Part shown: positions 46,637-57,637 of the stretch, piece after piece
How the letters are laid out: every line of letters begins with the position of its first letter
How positions within the stretch are numbered: position 1 is the stretch's first letter
DNA from: Ostrinia nubilalis
Taxonomy: Eukaryota > Arthropoda > Insecta > Lepidoptera > Crambidae
Reading direction: 5' to 3'
Length of the DNA: 64,000 bases
Assembly (NCBI RefSeq): GCF_963855985.1
Contig: NC_087098.1
Coordinates: 16,388,501 to 16,452,500, forward strand
Program-made: the position numbers and the translations under genes
Notes under the pieces: generated by a model
Told to the model about the DNA's origin: nothing
Database searches by the model: none
The model's input: only the letters and a program-made list of their open reading frames with translations

Positions 46637-47462
46637 TATGTTCTGTGAAATAATGACCATTAATTGTATCTTTAGTGGCGTGTGTCCACACAATCATCGG
46701 CTTTCAAAATGCCTTGCCAGTGTGCCGTCCTGGCCGCCGGGTTGGTCGCCGGCCGAGCCGCCCGGCCCGGCATGGTAGGTACAATTATTTACCTAACTTT
46801 GAAATAAAAAAAATAACATTTATCGTACCTGTGTCGTATCGTAAATAATATATTTAACGCCATCGTAGATTTCATAGCAATGTTGAACCTAAGTTTCATA
46901 ACTATGATGAGGTTTATCAGTTTTTCCACAATGGGATGTAACATCTATTTTTAATGCTGAAAACAACATAACAAGCAAAAAACCTGTACTAAATGTGTAA
47001 CTTATGGATCTAACTTGGCAACAACTTAATCTGTTTACGAAGGTTTTCATTTTCGATTAGATATTTGAGATTAAAGTAATCCGTTGTGTAAAGCCTACTT
47101 ATTCCTGGCCTTATCTGCTACTTAAGAGGGAATATAAAAAAAAATCATTTACATGTAAAAATAAATAATAGGTTATAATATATAACTTTAAGGCTATACC
47201 TGCGCTGCCCACAAAGTTTCGTAGCAAGACTGACTGTTTATTATTCACCTACTTATGAAAGCTTAATTAAACACAAAAAATAAAAGTTGCACCACTCACT
47301 ATAAAAGACGGCATTTGACATCGTTGCATTTAATATCTACAACCCCAATGGGCCATGAAATATCATTTAACTGTCTACCTGCATCCATCATAGACCATAG
47401 TCACAGTATAATATAATAATATAATGAGCTATAGTATATTTTCAAATAACATGCCGCTGTCA
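46637..47462. other. Spacer with a small exon-like GC island
   Basis: 46709-46772 is GC-rich, opens with ATG (MPCQCAVLAAGL) and ends at a GTAGGT donor-like site, which resembles a first coding exon. No partner exon is identified. The rest is AT-rich. Confidence 0.2.
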
Positions 47463-47698
47463 ATAGATGGCGTTAACAGTCAAATTCAAATTCAAATTCA
47501 AATCTTTATTGCGTACTAAGTGACAATTTTTGTAATGGTGGAAATTACATACACATGGGCTTAAGACTTAGTGACCTAGGAGGTATTGCAACAGAGTAGG
47601 TGGCTATATACATTCATTATACATAATATGAGAAGTAACATAATTGCATACTTCGATGCTAAAAAATAACAAATAAAGCAGATTACAAATTAAAGTAT

Positions 47699-50515
47699 CT
47701 AGAGACATTTTCGGTGGTCAGTTGTTAGATATTCGTTAATTGAGTAGAAACATTTAGGTATTAAATATTGTCTCAGAGCTTTAGAGAAGCGTTTAATGTT
47801 AGGTTCGGTTTTTATGTGTTCAGGAAGTTTGTTGTATAGTTTCACTGACATGTAGTAGGGGCTGGTATTTAACATTTTTATTCTTGATTGAGGTAAGTAA
47901 AGTTTATCCTTATGTCTGGTATTTCTATTATGCGTGTCCTTGATTTTTGTAAAATTATTAATATTCTTATAAGTAAATATACATGTATCATAAATATATA
48001 TCGATGGTAAGGTAAGTAGGTTGTATTTAATGAAGTAGGGTTTACATGATTGCGTATTGTCTATTTGAGCTATTATTCTGATGCATTTTTTTTGCATGAT
48101 AAAGAGGTCAATGAAATCTGTACTGTTTCCCCAGAGTATAATTCCATACTTTAATTGAGAATAGGCGTAGGCGTAGTAGGCTGCTAATGCTGCTTCTGTG
48201 TGTGTACTGTGAGTTATTTCATAATAAAGAGCGTAAGTAAATTTGGATAGTTTTGATTTAATATGTTCTATGTGTTTTTTCCAGCTAAGGTGTGTGTCTA
48301 TTACAATGCCAAGAAGTTTGAATGTATCTACTAATTCTATTTCATTGTTTATGAAGGTATTATTGATAGTTAATGGATTTTTTTTATATGATCTAAACTG
48401 TATGATTTTCGTTTTTGGGAAGTTTATTTGGAGATTATGGTCTTGGAGCCAGTTTGTTATTTTTTGTAAGCTTTCTTTCAGTAAAGTATTTGCAGTTTCG
48501 ATGTTATTACACTTTATTAAAATTGATATGTCGTCAGCGAAAAGGACCGGTAAGATAACGTCGTTTTTTATAATTTTCGGAAGGTCGTTGATGTAAACTA
48601 GGAAAAGTACACATCCTAGGACACTGCCTTGGGGTATGGAACAGGTCATATGTTTTTTACTGGACTTAGTGGTTATTATTTTATGTTGTTTATTGTCATA
48701 ACTATCTATTTGTACTATTTGTTGTCTGTTTTGAAGGTAAGATTTAAACCATTGATGACTTGGTCCCCGTACTCCAGATCCATAGAGTTTTTCTAACAAT
48801 ATATTATAATCGACAGTTTCGTATGCTTTTGTCATGTCCAGTAATAGTCCTAGTCCGTATTGTTTATCGTTTATATGTTCGAGGGCTGTTTGGATATATT
48901 TATATACAGCTAATGTTGTCGATTTGGTTTTTCTGAATCCGTTTTGGTTTTCGTCTAATATATTCATTTTTTCTAAAAACGTATACAATCGGTTACACAT
49001 AGCTTTTTCGAATATTTTGGAAAAACTTGGTAGGAGAGCTATAGGTCTATAGTTGTTGGCTATGGTAGTATCGTCTTTTTTATGTATCGGTTTAATTAAT
49101 GAAATCTTTAATAAATCTGGGAAGATGCCTTCTTGGAAACTTTGATTTATGAGGTGTGTTAAAGGCTCAGACAGCTCCTCGCTACATTGTTTTATTAATG
49201 TTGGTGGGACCTCATCTATACCACTACTTTGTTTATTTTTTAGAGACGCTATGATTTTTTTAATTTCTTTTTGATCTACGGGTTGCAGATACATGGAACA
49301 TGCTGGTGAGTTTATGACTTGGCAGACATTGGATTTTAATTTTGTATTTTTTTTACTTATTTCAGAGAAAGTTTTATTAAATATTTCACACACAGTTTTT
49401 GGACAATCGGTAAGTTTATCTTCAAATCTTAATTTAATATTTTTATAAATTTTGAAATTAGCTTTTCCTGTTTTTGTATTTATAATTTTCCACATTGTTT
49501 TGTATTTATTGTCAGATTGTTTTATCTGTTTAGAGTATTCAAGTTTTTTAGACATTTTAATACATCTTTTTAATATTTTACTATATTGATTATAATATTT
49601 TCTTATAACTGTAGAATTTGATTCATTAACTAGTGTTCTTAGGAGTCTTTTGTGTTTACAAGATTTTTTTAGACATTTCGTAAGCCAGCTTTTATTTTGG
49701 TTGTTTTTTATTTTAATGGACTCTAAAGGTATATATTTATTTAAAAGGTTTTGTATCATTAAATGGAAGGTTGTATAGTTTGCTTGAATGTCTTTACCAT
49801 TATTTGTGATATTACTCCAATCAATTTCCTGTAATGCATTTTTAAAATTTAATATTTTTTGCTTTGTAAATACTCGCTTTTTTACTAGCCAGGGTTTACT
49901 GTTGTTATGGAGCAAATTTTCTAGGCGTAATTCTATTATAACTGATTTATGGTCAGACAGACCATAGTCTTTCACATATGTTTTGTTTACAAATGGTTTA
50001 TAGTTGGTAAATATTAAATCAATAGAGGTTTGCGTTTTTTCAGTTACACGAGTGGGTTCTTTAATAAGTTGTTTCAGATTGTATGATAGCATGAAATCGA
50101 GAAATTCTTGTTTTCTTTTGTTTTTGGTGCATAATACGTCAATATTAAAATCACCGCCAATTATTATATGTTTGTTCCTATCTTGGTGGTTTAGTTTATT
50201 GAGTAATTTTGTCATTTGCTCATAGAATATATTTATATTGCGATCCGGCCTATATACACCTACAATGATAGTATTAATTTGTGGAAATTCTATTGCGCTA
50301 AATTCTATAATAAATTCTTTAGAAAACTTAACAATATCCTCTCTAATCACATTTTCTAATGTATCCTTAATTGCTATACAGACTCCACCTAATCTATGTT
50401 TTTTCCTACAAAACAGTGAGGCTATTTTGTATCCGGGTATTTTTATTGTTTCACAAAAATCTCTGTTTTTACCTACTTCTGACAATGATATTACATCTAG
50501 ATTTGAGTCTACCAA
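47699..50515 (-). CDS. LINE-2 ORF2: endonuclease-reverse transcriptase
   Basis: 938 codons as listed from a TTG; the frame in fact continues upstream to overlap the end of ORF1 and has no ATG there. The N-terminal endonuclease shows SLSEVGKN, GVYRPDRN, IGGDFNID and LSDHKSV, the catalytic Asp/His motifs. RT shows NYRPIALLPSFSKIFEK, LDMTKAYETVDY, SIPQGSVLGCVLF and LFADDISIL. A C-terminal region with YGIILWGN and a basic tail follows. The protein nicks target DNA and copies element RNA at the nick. All key residues appear present. Confidence 0.92.
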   Translation of the reverse strand: MVDSNLDVISLSEVGKNRDFCETIKIPGYKIASLFCRKKHRLGGVCIAIKDTLENVIREDIVKFSKEFIIEFSAIEFPQINTIIVGVYRPDRNINIFYEQMTKLLNKLNHQDRNKHIIIGGDFNIDVLCTKNKRKQEFLDFMLSYNLKQLIKEPTRVTEKTQTSIDLIFTNYKPFVNKTYVKDYGLSDHKSVIIELRLENLLHNNSKPWLVKKRVFTKQKILNFKNALQEIDWSNITNNGKDIQANYTTFHLMIQNLLNKYIPLESIKIKNNQNKSWLTKCLKKSCKHKRLLRTLVNESNSTVIRKYYNQYSKILKRCIKMSKKLEYSKQIKQSDNKYKTMWKIINTKTGKANFKIYKNIKLRFEDKLTDCPKTVCEIFNKTFSEISKKNTKLKSNVCQVINSPACSMYLQPVDQKEIKKIIASLKNKQSSGIDEVPPTLIKQCSEELSEPLTHLINQSFQEGIFPDLLKISLIKPIHKKDDTTIANNYRPIALLPSFSKIFEKAMCNRLYTFLEKMNILDENQNGFRKTKSTTLAVYKYIQTALEHINDKQYGLGLLLDMTKAYETVDYNILLEKLYGSGVRGPSHQWFKSYLQNRQQIVQIDSYDNKQHKIITTKSSKKHMTCSIPQGSVLGCVLFLVYINDLPKIIKNDVILPVLFADDISILIKCNNIETANTLLKESLQKITNWLQDHNLQINFPKTKIIQFRSYKKNPLTINNTFINNEIELVDTFKLLGIVIDTHLSWKKHIEHIKSKLSKFTYALYYEITHSTHTEAALAAYYAYAYSQLKYGIILWGNSTDFIDLFIMQKKCIRIIAQIDNTQSCKPYFIKYNLLTLPSIYIYDTCIFTYKNINNFTKIKDTHNRNTRHKDKLYLPQSRIKMLNTSPYYMSVKLYNKLPEHIKTEPNIKRFSKALRQYLIPKCFYSINEYLTTDHRKCL

Positions 50516-50579
50516 TAGCTGTTCAATTAGAGGTAACTTATTCCCTATGCTTTGAATATTCTGGAATGCGATTGTACAG

Positions 50580-51749
50580 TTATTTGCGAAATGTACAGTT
50601 GGTAGACGTTGTTGTTTTGTCTTCTTCCACAGGTGTTTGTTGCTGAATGTCCTTAGTGTTGTTGTGGCCAGCTTTGTTGCAGTTTTCCTTTTCTACTGGG
50701 AGATCTTCGTAAGGTTTTCCGTTTATAATCAGTTTATTATGTTTTATTATTGCATGCTGTCCTTTCTGTCGGGCTTCTTGCAATTTTTGGCGAAGCATAT
50801 TCCTTCCTTGTAATTTTTCCTTATCCATGAATGTAGTGACTGCCAATCCAGTGTTCTTAAAGGAGTTGGAGTTTTCTAGTATGTATTGTGTAAATCTTTT
50901 GCTTAAAAATTCAATTTCAATTGGTCTGCGGTTTCCTTGTCTTCCTAGCCGCTTTATCTTCTCTATATAGGGATTCGTATTTATATCTAGAATGTCTGCA
51001 AATACTTTGTTCACTCGGTCATATAGATTGTAATTGTTCTCATTTGTTGGTTCAGTCAATCCATATAGTACTATCTTTTTCTTTGAGACGTCTAGGTTTT
51101 TAAGTTGGCTTTCTATATTTTCGATTTTCTTGTCGATTGTTTTTACTTGTTCTTTCATGAGTTTTTGGTCTTTGGTCAATTTTTGTGTGGTTTCTTTAGA
51201 TTCGTTCTGGATTTTCAGTATGGCAGAGTTAATTTCTGTTTGTATAGTTTCTTTAACTTCCTCTAAGATAGACTTTTTTATTTTTTCTAATTTTTCATCT
51301 AAAAGTTGGCTGAATTTGTCAAATGTTATCACATTTTCAGAATGACTCTCGTGTGAAATACTTATATTCTCATTCAAGGTGTTGTTGGTTTGAGTATTCC
51401 CTGTTATATCATCTATATCCTGTTCTATGTAACTTTGTTCTAGTGAAACATTTTTTTGCTCAGGTTTGCGTCTGTGTGTAATGTTTAGTTCGCATTCGTC
51501 GTTTTTGTAGCAGGACGAATGTGGTCTAACTGGTGTATTTGAATTATTTGTTTTTGGTATTTTATTCTTGCATTCTTGACAGTCCCAATTATTTTTGCGC
51601 TCTGCGGTCATGACGTTGTAGAATAACTTCTCACTTACATTTATGCATATAATGTGGTATTTTTTGGAGCATAAGCAGCATGCTAGGAATCGGCGTGATT
51701 CGATATTCTGCAGGCAAGCAGCACAAGTGCCGTATGTTTTTGACTCCAT
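50580..51749 (-). CDS. LINE-2 ORF1: PHD-finger nucleic-acid-binding protein
   Basis: 389 codons from ATG at 51749. Residues about 9-58 form a Cys-rich PHD-type finger (CAAC, CCLC, H, C, WDCQEC). Residues about 130-215 are a Lys/Glu-rich coiled coil. A folded RNA-binding segment follows (KKIVLYGLTE to IEIEFLSKR), like ORF1 proteins of CR1-type LINEs. It should package element RNA. The stop lies inside the upstream extension of ORF2. Confidence 0.85.
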   Translation of the reverse strand: MESKTYGTCAACLQNIESRRFLACCLCSKKYHIICINVSEKLFYNVMTAERKNNWDCQECKNKIPKTNNSNTPVRPHSSCYKNDECELNITHRRKPEQKNVSLEQSYIEQDIDDITGNTQTNNTLNENISISHESHSENVITFDKFSQLLDEKLEKIKKSILEEVKETIQTEINSAILKIQNESKETTQKLTKDQKLMKEQVKTIDKKIENIESQLKNLDVSKKKIVLYGLTEPTNENNYNLYDRVNKVFADILDINTNPYIEKIKRLGRQGNRRPIEIEFLSKRFTQYILENSNSFKNTGLAVTTFMDKEKLQGRNMLRQKLQEARQKGQHAIIKHNKLIINGKPYEDLPVEKENCNKAGHNNTKDIQQQTPVEEDKTTTSTNCTFRK

Positions 51750-51886
51750 TGTATTTATAAGACCCGTAGCGCCCTCTTTATTTTAAAATTTGAACTGGCA
51801 GAGTCCTGTGTTTAGTTGCGGCAAGGGTGCTTGGATGGACGTTTCAAGTAGTACGTAAGTTTGAAAAAATACGATAGATGGCGTTA

Positions 51887-52490
51887 TTTTTGGTGTATCG
51901 GACAATAGTCTATAACAGCACGTAATAAGTATGGTAATGCTGTAAACACTGAACACATTTAAATAAAATAAACCGTCTTCTTCACTAATTACTATTTTCA
52001 TAACAATAGGCACTTTGAATAGTTTGTTTCACTTGTTTTACATTGGGCACAATTAGTTTTTGTTGTTTTATAAAAGTTCCACTAAGTTTTAGATAGCTTT
52101 GAGTTAGTTTTCAATAGCCCTGCATTCACACTGTTAGTTTGTTAATTGTTTCACACACATCGTATAATTTATGGAGATAACACTTCCACACGTTGTTTGT
52201 AGTATACTTTACGTAATTTCAACTTAAGTTGTCAGTTAAACTAACTTTTAGTATTTTTAAACCATTTTTATACGCGAGCCGGTCTTTACGTGATGGCAGC
52301 GCCACCTACTTCTTGAAACCTCAAAACTTGAAGGCTTATTATGTTTAGTAGCATTATTTTGAAAAGATTTGCTATTGGAAAGACCTAATTTGAAGTAACT
52401 TCTTTTGTTGCTGAAAAACTGAAACTTCTATTATTTAGATCAGATAAGCAAATGGATCTTTTACCGTGCCCAAGTTTTTTCAAGACCGAC
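51887..52490. other. AT-rich spacer
   Basis: Continuation of the target DNA right of LINE-2. No gene is seen. Confidence 0.4.
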
Positions 52491-52494
52491 ATTG

Positions 52495-52765
52495 GAGTAG
52501 AGGAAAACCTATACTATCTATACTAATATTATAAATGCAAAAGTAACTCTGTCTGTCTATCTGTCTGTCTCGCTTTCACCGCGCCTAAACCACTGAACCG
52601 ATTTTGATGAAATTTAGCATAGATATATGTAGTTTGAGTCCCGGGAAAGGACATAGGATAGTTTTAATCCCGGTTTTTGAAATAGGGACGCCGCGATAAA
52701 GTTTTTCTGTGACAGACAAAATTCCACGCGGGCGAAGCCGCTGGCAGAAAGCTAGTAATGTAATA
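52495..52765 (-). repeat. Dispersed insect repeat
   Basis: Contains TCTGTCTGTCTATCTGTCTG and 'gcgggcgaagccgctggcagaaagctagt'. Same broad family as 7895-8412, in the other orientation. Confidence 0.6.
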
Positions 52766-53270
52766 TAATAGTATTGTATCAATGCTTTGTATTTCGTACA
52801 TACTTACTCGTAGGTTGGCGTACGTTTTAATATCATGGCAGATGTTTTACATTTTGCTAAAATTGACACTAAGGCTGAGTTGCATCACCATATTTTAACC
52901 GAAAACAATAACTGGCAAGCCGAGAACTAAAGTAGGTATAACGTATTAGGTTAAACTATATCGGAAAGTTTAATAATAGAGATAATTTAGGCTAAATTTT
53001 ATTATTTTATACATCGCGAACAAAACAAAGGCACGCCCTTTGTTTTGTGAGGCACTTTCAAGATGAAGTTTCTCTGTTCATTCTCAAGCACCGTAGCGGT
53101 TGTGGTAGCGGTTATTTTATAAAACTTCGGGTTTTCCCAACAGGTGGTTTAAGATTTTAGATAGTATCTTTGTGTACTTATAATATTATCACACGTTAAT
53201 GCAATTATAAACAAGCCTATTATCCAATTAATCAATTCAACATTCTACTGAAGTATTTTTACCAAAATAA
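52766..53270. other. AT-rich spacer
   Basis: No coding or repeat structure is recognised. Confidence 0.35.
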
Positions 53271-53274
53271 AAAA

Positions 53275-53628
53275 AAAAACAAAATCAAAATTCGTTTATT
53301 CTTGGAACCTATGTAAATGACATATTACAGGTGTTAAATATTAAGTAGTCGGTATCACTATGTCTGGCCCAAGGTCGGCACAACATAACATCATTGAGTC
53401 GTATTAGGTTAGTAGAAACTGAATAAAATAAAAAGTAAGTTAGTAATGTCCAATCAGTAACCACTTCATATTACATAAACATAAAAAAGTGAAGAATCTT
53501 ACAATTTGTCAGTTAGAATAGGCTTTGCTTATTAATAAGGATAGCATCTGCTTGTGAAATACTTGAATATTTGTGTCTTTTAGTGTCTGTGTGTTATTGT
53601 AAATTTTTGGAGCCATACTAATGAAGCT
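53275..53628 (-). mobile_element. Decayed LINE-4, 3' tail half
   Basis: Begins with AAAATCAAAATTCGTTTATTC, a LINE 3' tail on the - strand, and stops at the Gypsy insertion. Its upstream half continues at 61704-62190 beyond the Gypsy element. Confidence 0.65.
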
Positions 53629-54167
53629 ATGGGGGCTATTTGCCAACAACCCACCATATATTTTACTCGGAATCCTATTCCGATTCTTAATCGTTAAGAC
53701 ATCGTTAAGATTATTGTTAGGCAGTTCGAGTCAGGAAATAAAGGTAGGAAGAACACGGTAGAAGGAAGAATATTATTAGCCGATTGGAAATTATATTTAA
53801 CAACAGGAAAAGCAAAGGATTGATTAGGATACAATAGCAATAAAATTATTTAAACGTTGAGAGCAAAGCGATCGCGGAAGAAGTGTCACGACGACATATT
53901 TCAAATCTCTTCAAAGGCGATGAGTGATCGGAGAACGGTGACCGGCGTTGAAGCGAGACGGCAGCATACGTCTTCACGGGTGTGCGAGTGACGCAGGTGT
54001 ATTGTGACGGCCGCAGCACGCATGCGCCAACGATTCGTTCACGTTCCGTCAAGTCGGGGTTGGCCCAATCTCATAGGCGGAAGCGGATCGCTCCGAAATC
54101 TAAGGCGGTGGTCCAAGTTAGGAATGTGGCGGATGGCCGCCACAGTACTCCCCTCCGCAGACCGTGA

Positions 54168-54600
54168 CTACGGTCGATAAAAATCGGGCAGCCGGACTCT
54201 TCGACCACTGGAAGTCCGCATGACGTCTTCTTCGGCTGGTTGAGCCGTCCTCTGAACTACTTTGGACTCATACGCTGCCTTGAGCCGGTCAATGGAGACA
54301 TTGACATTCTTGGCGTTGACGTCCAAGGTGAAGTACTTAGGTTGTCGGCTGACAACCTTGTAGGGTCCAGCGTATGGCGGCTCCAGGGCGCCTCTCACGC
54401 GATCTTGGCGAACGAAGACGTGGGAAGAGGTGTGGAGATCGCGTGGAACGTAGAAGGCCGAAGTGGAGTGCCAGGTGGTAGGACGAGGAGCAAGCTTCGC
54501 CATGCACGCGCGAAGACGAGTCGCGTACTGAGTGACGTCAGCTGTGAGGTAGTCGTCCTTGGGGCACAGGAACTGACCGGGTAGGCGAAGAAAGGCGCTT
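54168..54600 (-). pseudogene. pol: Gypsy integrase C-terminal piece
   Basis: The - strand frame contains HVFVRQDRVRGALEPPYAGPYKV, the usual C-terminal part of Gypsy integrase. It stops at 54168 near the LTR and is separated from the rest of pol by LINE-3. Confidence 0.8.
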
Positions 54601-54604
54601 GTGA

Positions 54605-57600
54605 GCTTCCTCCAATGTTTAACAACCCTAATTCAATTATTCATCATTTTCTCAACGTGCCTGGGGGAAACAATGTGACGATCTCTCAATTAACCTATTA
54701 CGAATATCACAGACATAGGAACCTTATATCATTCTCACTCCATACTGTTAGCTCAGACGTTGTCTTAAGAACCATCACAGCGCTCAAATCGAATGCTCAG
54801 GGAAGTGACGGCATCACACTGGATATGCTGATGCTCACATTGCCTTACTCACTCAAAGCACTCACCGACATAGTGAACGGTTCTATACTGCAAGGGATCT
54901 TTCCAGACTGTTGGAAGGTGGCAGTCGTAAGGCCACTACCAAAAATTGGTCATCCTGCTTCAGTTCAGGACTTGAGGCCTATCAGCATCCTACCATGTTT
55001 GTCCAAAATCCTCGAGCGTATAGTTTGTGATCAATTAACTAAATACCTTGAGGAGCAGGAGCTGCTCCCGCGCCGTCAATCGGGATTCCGCAAGGGTTTT
55101 GGGACGGCTACTGCTCTTTCGGATGTGATTGATGACCTTCTGGCTGCTCAGGATGGGGGGTTGGTTTCGACGCTGGTGCTGCTGGACTTCTCGCGCGCCT
55201 TCGACTCCATTAATATTCCTCTGCTTCTCTCCAAGTTGCGTTATTATGGTCTTGATGATTCCTCCATACGATGGTTTCATAGCTATCTCTCTCTGAGACA
55301 GCAGTACGTGGAGCTGAAAGGGGTGGATGGGTCGGCATTATTGTCAGAACAAAAACCAGTAACTCGCGGAGTTCCTCAGGGATCCATATTGGGTCCAATA
55401 CTGTACATTTTGTACAGTGCTGACATAATCAACTGTATCAAGGACTGTCAATACCACCTATATGCCGATGATCTACAATTATATACATCATTCCCTCCAT
55501 CTGATCATGAAAATGCAATAATGAAGATCAACAACCAACTAGGCAGAATTTTTGACTGGTGTACTGCCAATTGCCTTGTTCTCAACCCAAGAAAATCAAA
55601 GTTCATGCTAACTGGAACACGTAAAGGCTTGGAAACTCTTAAAAGCATACAACTCAACGTTGAAATAAATGGAGAACCTTTAGAAAGAGTGGCTGAGGCG
55701 AGAAACCTGGGAATGGTCATTGATGGAAACCTCAAGTTCGAAAGCCATATACTCGAGTGCACTAAGAACTGCTTTTACCGCTTAAAGATTCTATACAACT
55801 TGAGGCCCTATTTAAGCGAAAGCCTTAGAATATCTTTATGTGAATCACTTGTATTAAGCAAACTTAACTACTGTGATACAGTGTATGGCCCGTGCTTGCT
55901 GGGTAAATCGTCACGTCTCATTCAAAGGGTACAAAACGCATGCGCCCGTTTTTGTTTCACTGTGCCTCCGAGATCACACATCACGCCATTCCTGAACTCA
56001 TCAAACATGTTAAAGATGGCTGCTCGGCGAAGATTGCACCTGGCCACCATGTTGTTTGGCATACTGGATAGTGCGAGGCCTAAGTATCTGTTCAGCAAAC
56101 TGGAATGGGCCCAAGCTCAGAGTAGATATCCAAAGAGGCTATGCACTCACATATTTGCCACACCCAAACATCGCACAGCAGCTTTTCGCGGGTCATTCAG
56201 ATTTGCGGCGTCCCGGTGCTGGAACGACCTGCCTCCTCCTCTGCGCGCCCTGAAAACAAAATTTACTTTTAAACATCACCTAAGAAAATATTTAATAGAA
56301 TTGCAAAAGACTGACAATGATGGGTTACTTACCAGCGGGTCATGCGCGGCAAGCGTAGGAGACCTATCGGGGCGTCCTGGCACCGGTATGCCGCAGTGAA
56401 ATGATGGACGGAGGCCATGATCATGAAGCGCTGGGTTCATACAAAGTTGCCACCATTCCCATTCCAATTCCCCATTTTCATTCTCGGGGCCCTCCCTGCG
56501 CATGAGTGCATCCTATAGGGAAAGTAAAGTAGTATTTATCTTTATTAAACTGAATAATGTATCGAACTAAACAGTAAATGGATAACTTTCTCACCAAGTT
56601 ACTTGCACTTCATGCCGAAAAACCAAGGCAATGGATGGGAATCAAAACGCCAAGCACTCCGTTTAGCGTCGTCTTGGGCCTGCTTTACTTTACTTTATTG
56701 TTCTCTGGCTTGACCTTTGTGGTGTGTGGCTATAAATCACTTTCTTCAATCAAAATCAGGAATCAAAATGGTGAAATCCAACTCCAAAGATGAAATCACG
56801 TTTTTATTGCGTGGCAGCACGCGGTCTTCAATGCATGTGGTCGTCATCCACAGATAACTATATTAATTAGTCGGAAACCTCATTCCTTCATTCAATGTCA
56901 ATTGTGATGTCAATCATCAACCATTTTCCTTTTGTTCTTTTTTTATTTTATTTTTTTGTTTTACTTTTAAGAATAGCTTATTGTCACAGATATTGATAGA
57001 TGCAGCATGTGATTTGTATGAAGACGAGCGTGCCACTTTTAAACGTCATTAGTGTCATTTTAGCGAATTTTAGTGATTGCCGCAACGTAAAAATAATCGT
57101 ATCATCGTACTGCAATCGCAAAGTAATCGAGAGATGTCGTGTGACTCGATTCGATAATTAATTAATTCCGATAAAACTGATATTTTGATAAATTTATAGC
57201 CAGTCGGAATGTGGATCGATATAATTTTGTAGCGGTAAACGTCATTCTGTATTATTGTTTTTCTTATTGATTTGCAAATAATATATTTATTGTGCTTTTA
57301 TCAAAGTAATGATCGTCATTCCATTGTGCTAAATAGTACTAGTGGCGCCCTCTTTGTCAATGTTTTGTCTTTGTCAATGTTCTGTTTTTGTTTTGTTTTG
57401 TTTAATGTTATTTTTTTACTTTTATTTATAATGTTGGTTGGAGAGGCTCCCGCTGAAAACCAGCGTCGGGGCACGCGTGCATGCACGCGTGGCTCGATTA
57501 ATGCTGAGCGGGCGCCTTTTTGGCACAAAAATATGCGTGTATAGTTTTAAGTCCCTTTGTTCTGTTTTTATTTTTTTTCCTTTTTTGTGTCAAATAAAGT

Positions 57601-57637
57601 TTTTCTTATTCTTATTCTTATTCTTATTCTAAGTGCT
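54605..57637 (+). mobile_element. LINE-3: 5'-truncated non-LTR retrotransposon in Gypsy pol
   Basis: A + strand LINE with its RT and C-terminus, a 1.2-kb 3' UTR and terminal TTCTTA repeats (57605-57632). It starts inside ORF2, so the endonuclease is missing. The last 430 bp match the fragment in gene A's intron. No clear target duplication is visible. Confidence 0.85.
54615..56399 (+). pseudogene. LINE-3 reverse transcriptase (truncated ORF2)
   Basis: 594 open codons. RT motifs: LRPISILPCLSKILER, LLDFSRAFDSIN, GVPQGSILGPILY and catalytic YADDLQLY. A C-terminal region with RRRLHLATMLFGI and a CWNDLP motif follows. The upstream endonuclease is absent, and the first ATG is incidental. The frame is undamaged, so truncation happened at insertion. 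Confidence 0.88.

Larger units (their letters stand above)
47463..51886 (-). mobile_element. LINE-2: full-length two-ORF non-LTR retrotransposon
   Basis: Element 47476-51873 on the - strand, flanked by perfect 13-bp duplications ATAGATGGCGTTA (47463-47475 and 51874-51886). It has a 124-bp 5' UTR, ORF1, ORF2, a short 3' UTR and a 3' end of TTTGAA repeats. Both ORFs are open. A PHD-type ORF1 and a short-repeat tail fit the CR1-related group. It looks recent and possibly still mobile. Confidence 0.92.

Noticed and set aside
54615..56399. A host gene with reverse transcriptase
   Set aside because: It is the truncated ORF2 of LINE-3, bounded by TTCTTA repeats and lying inside Gypsy pol.
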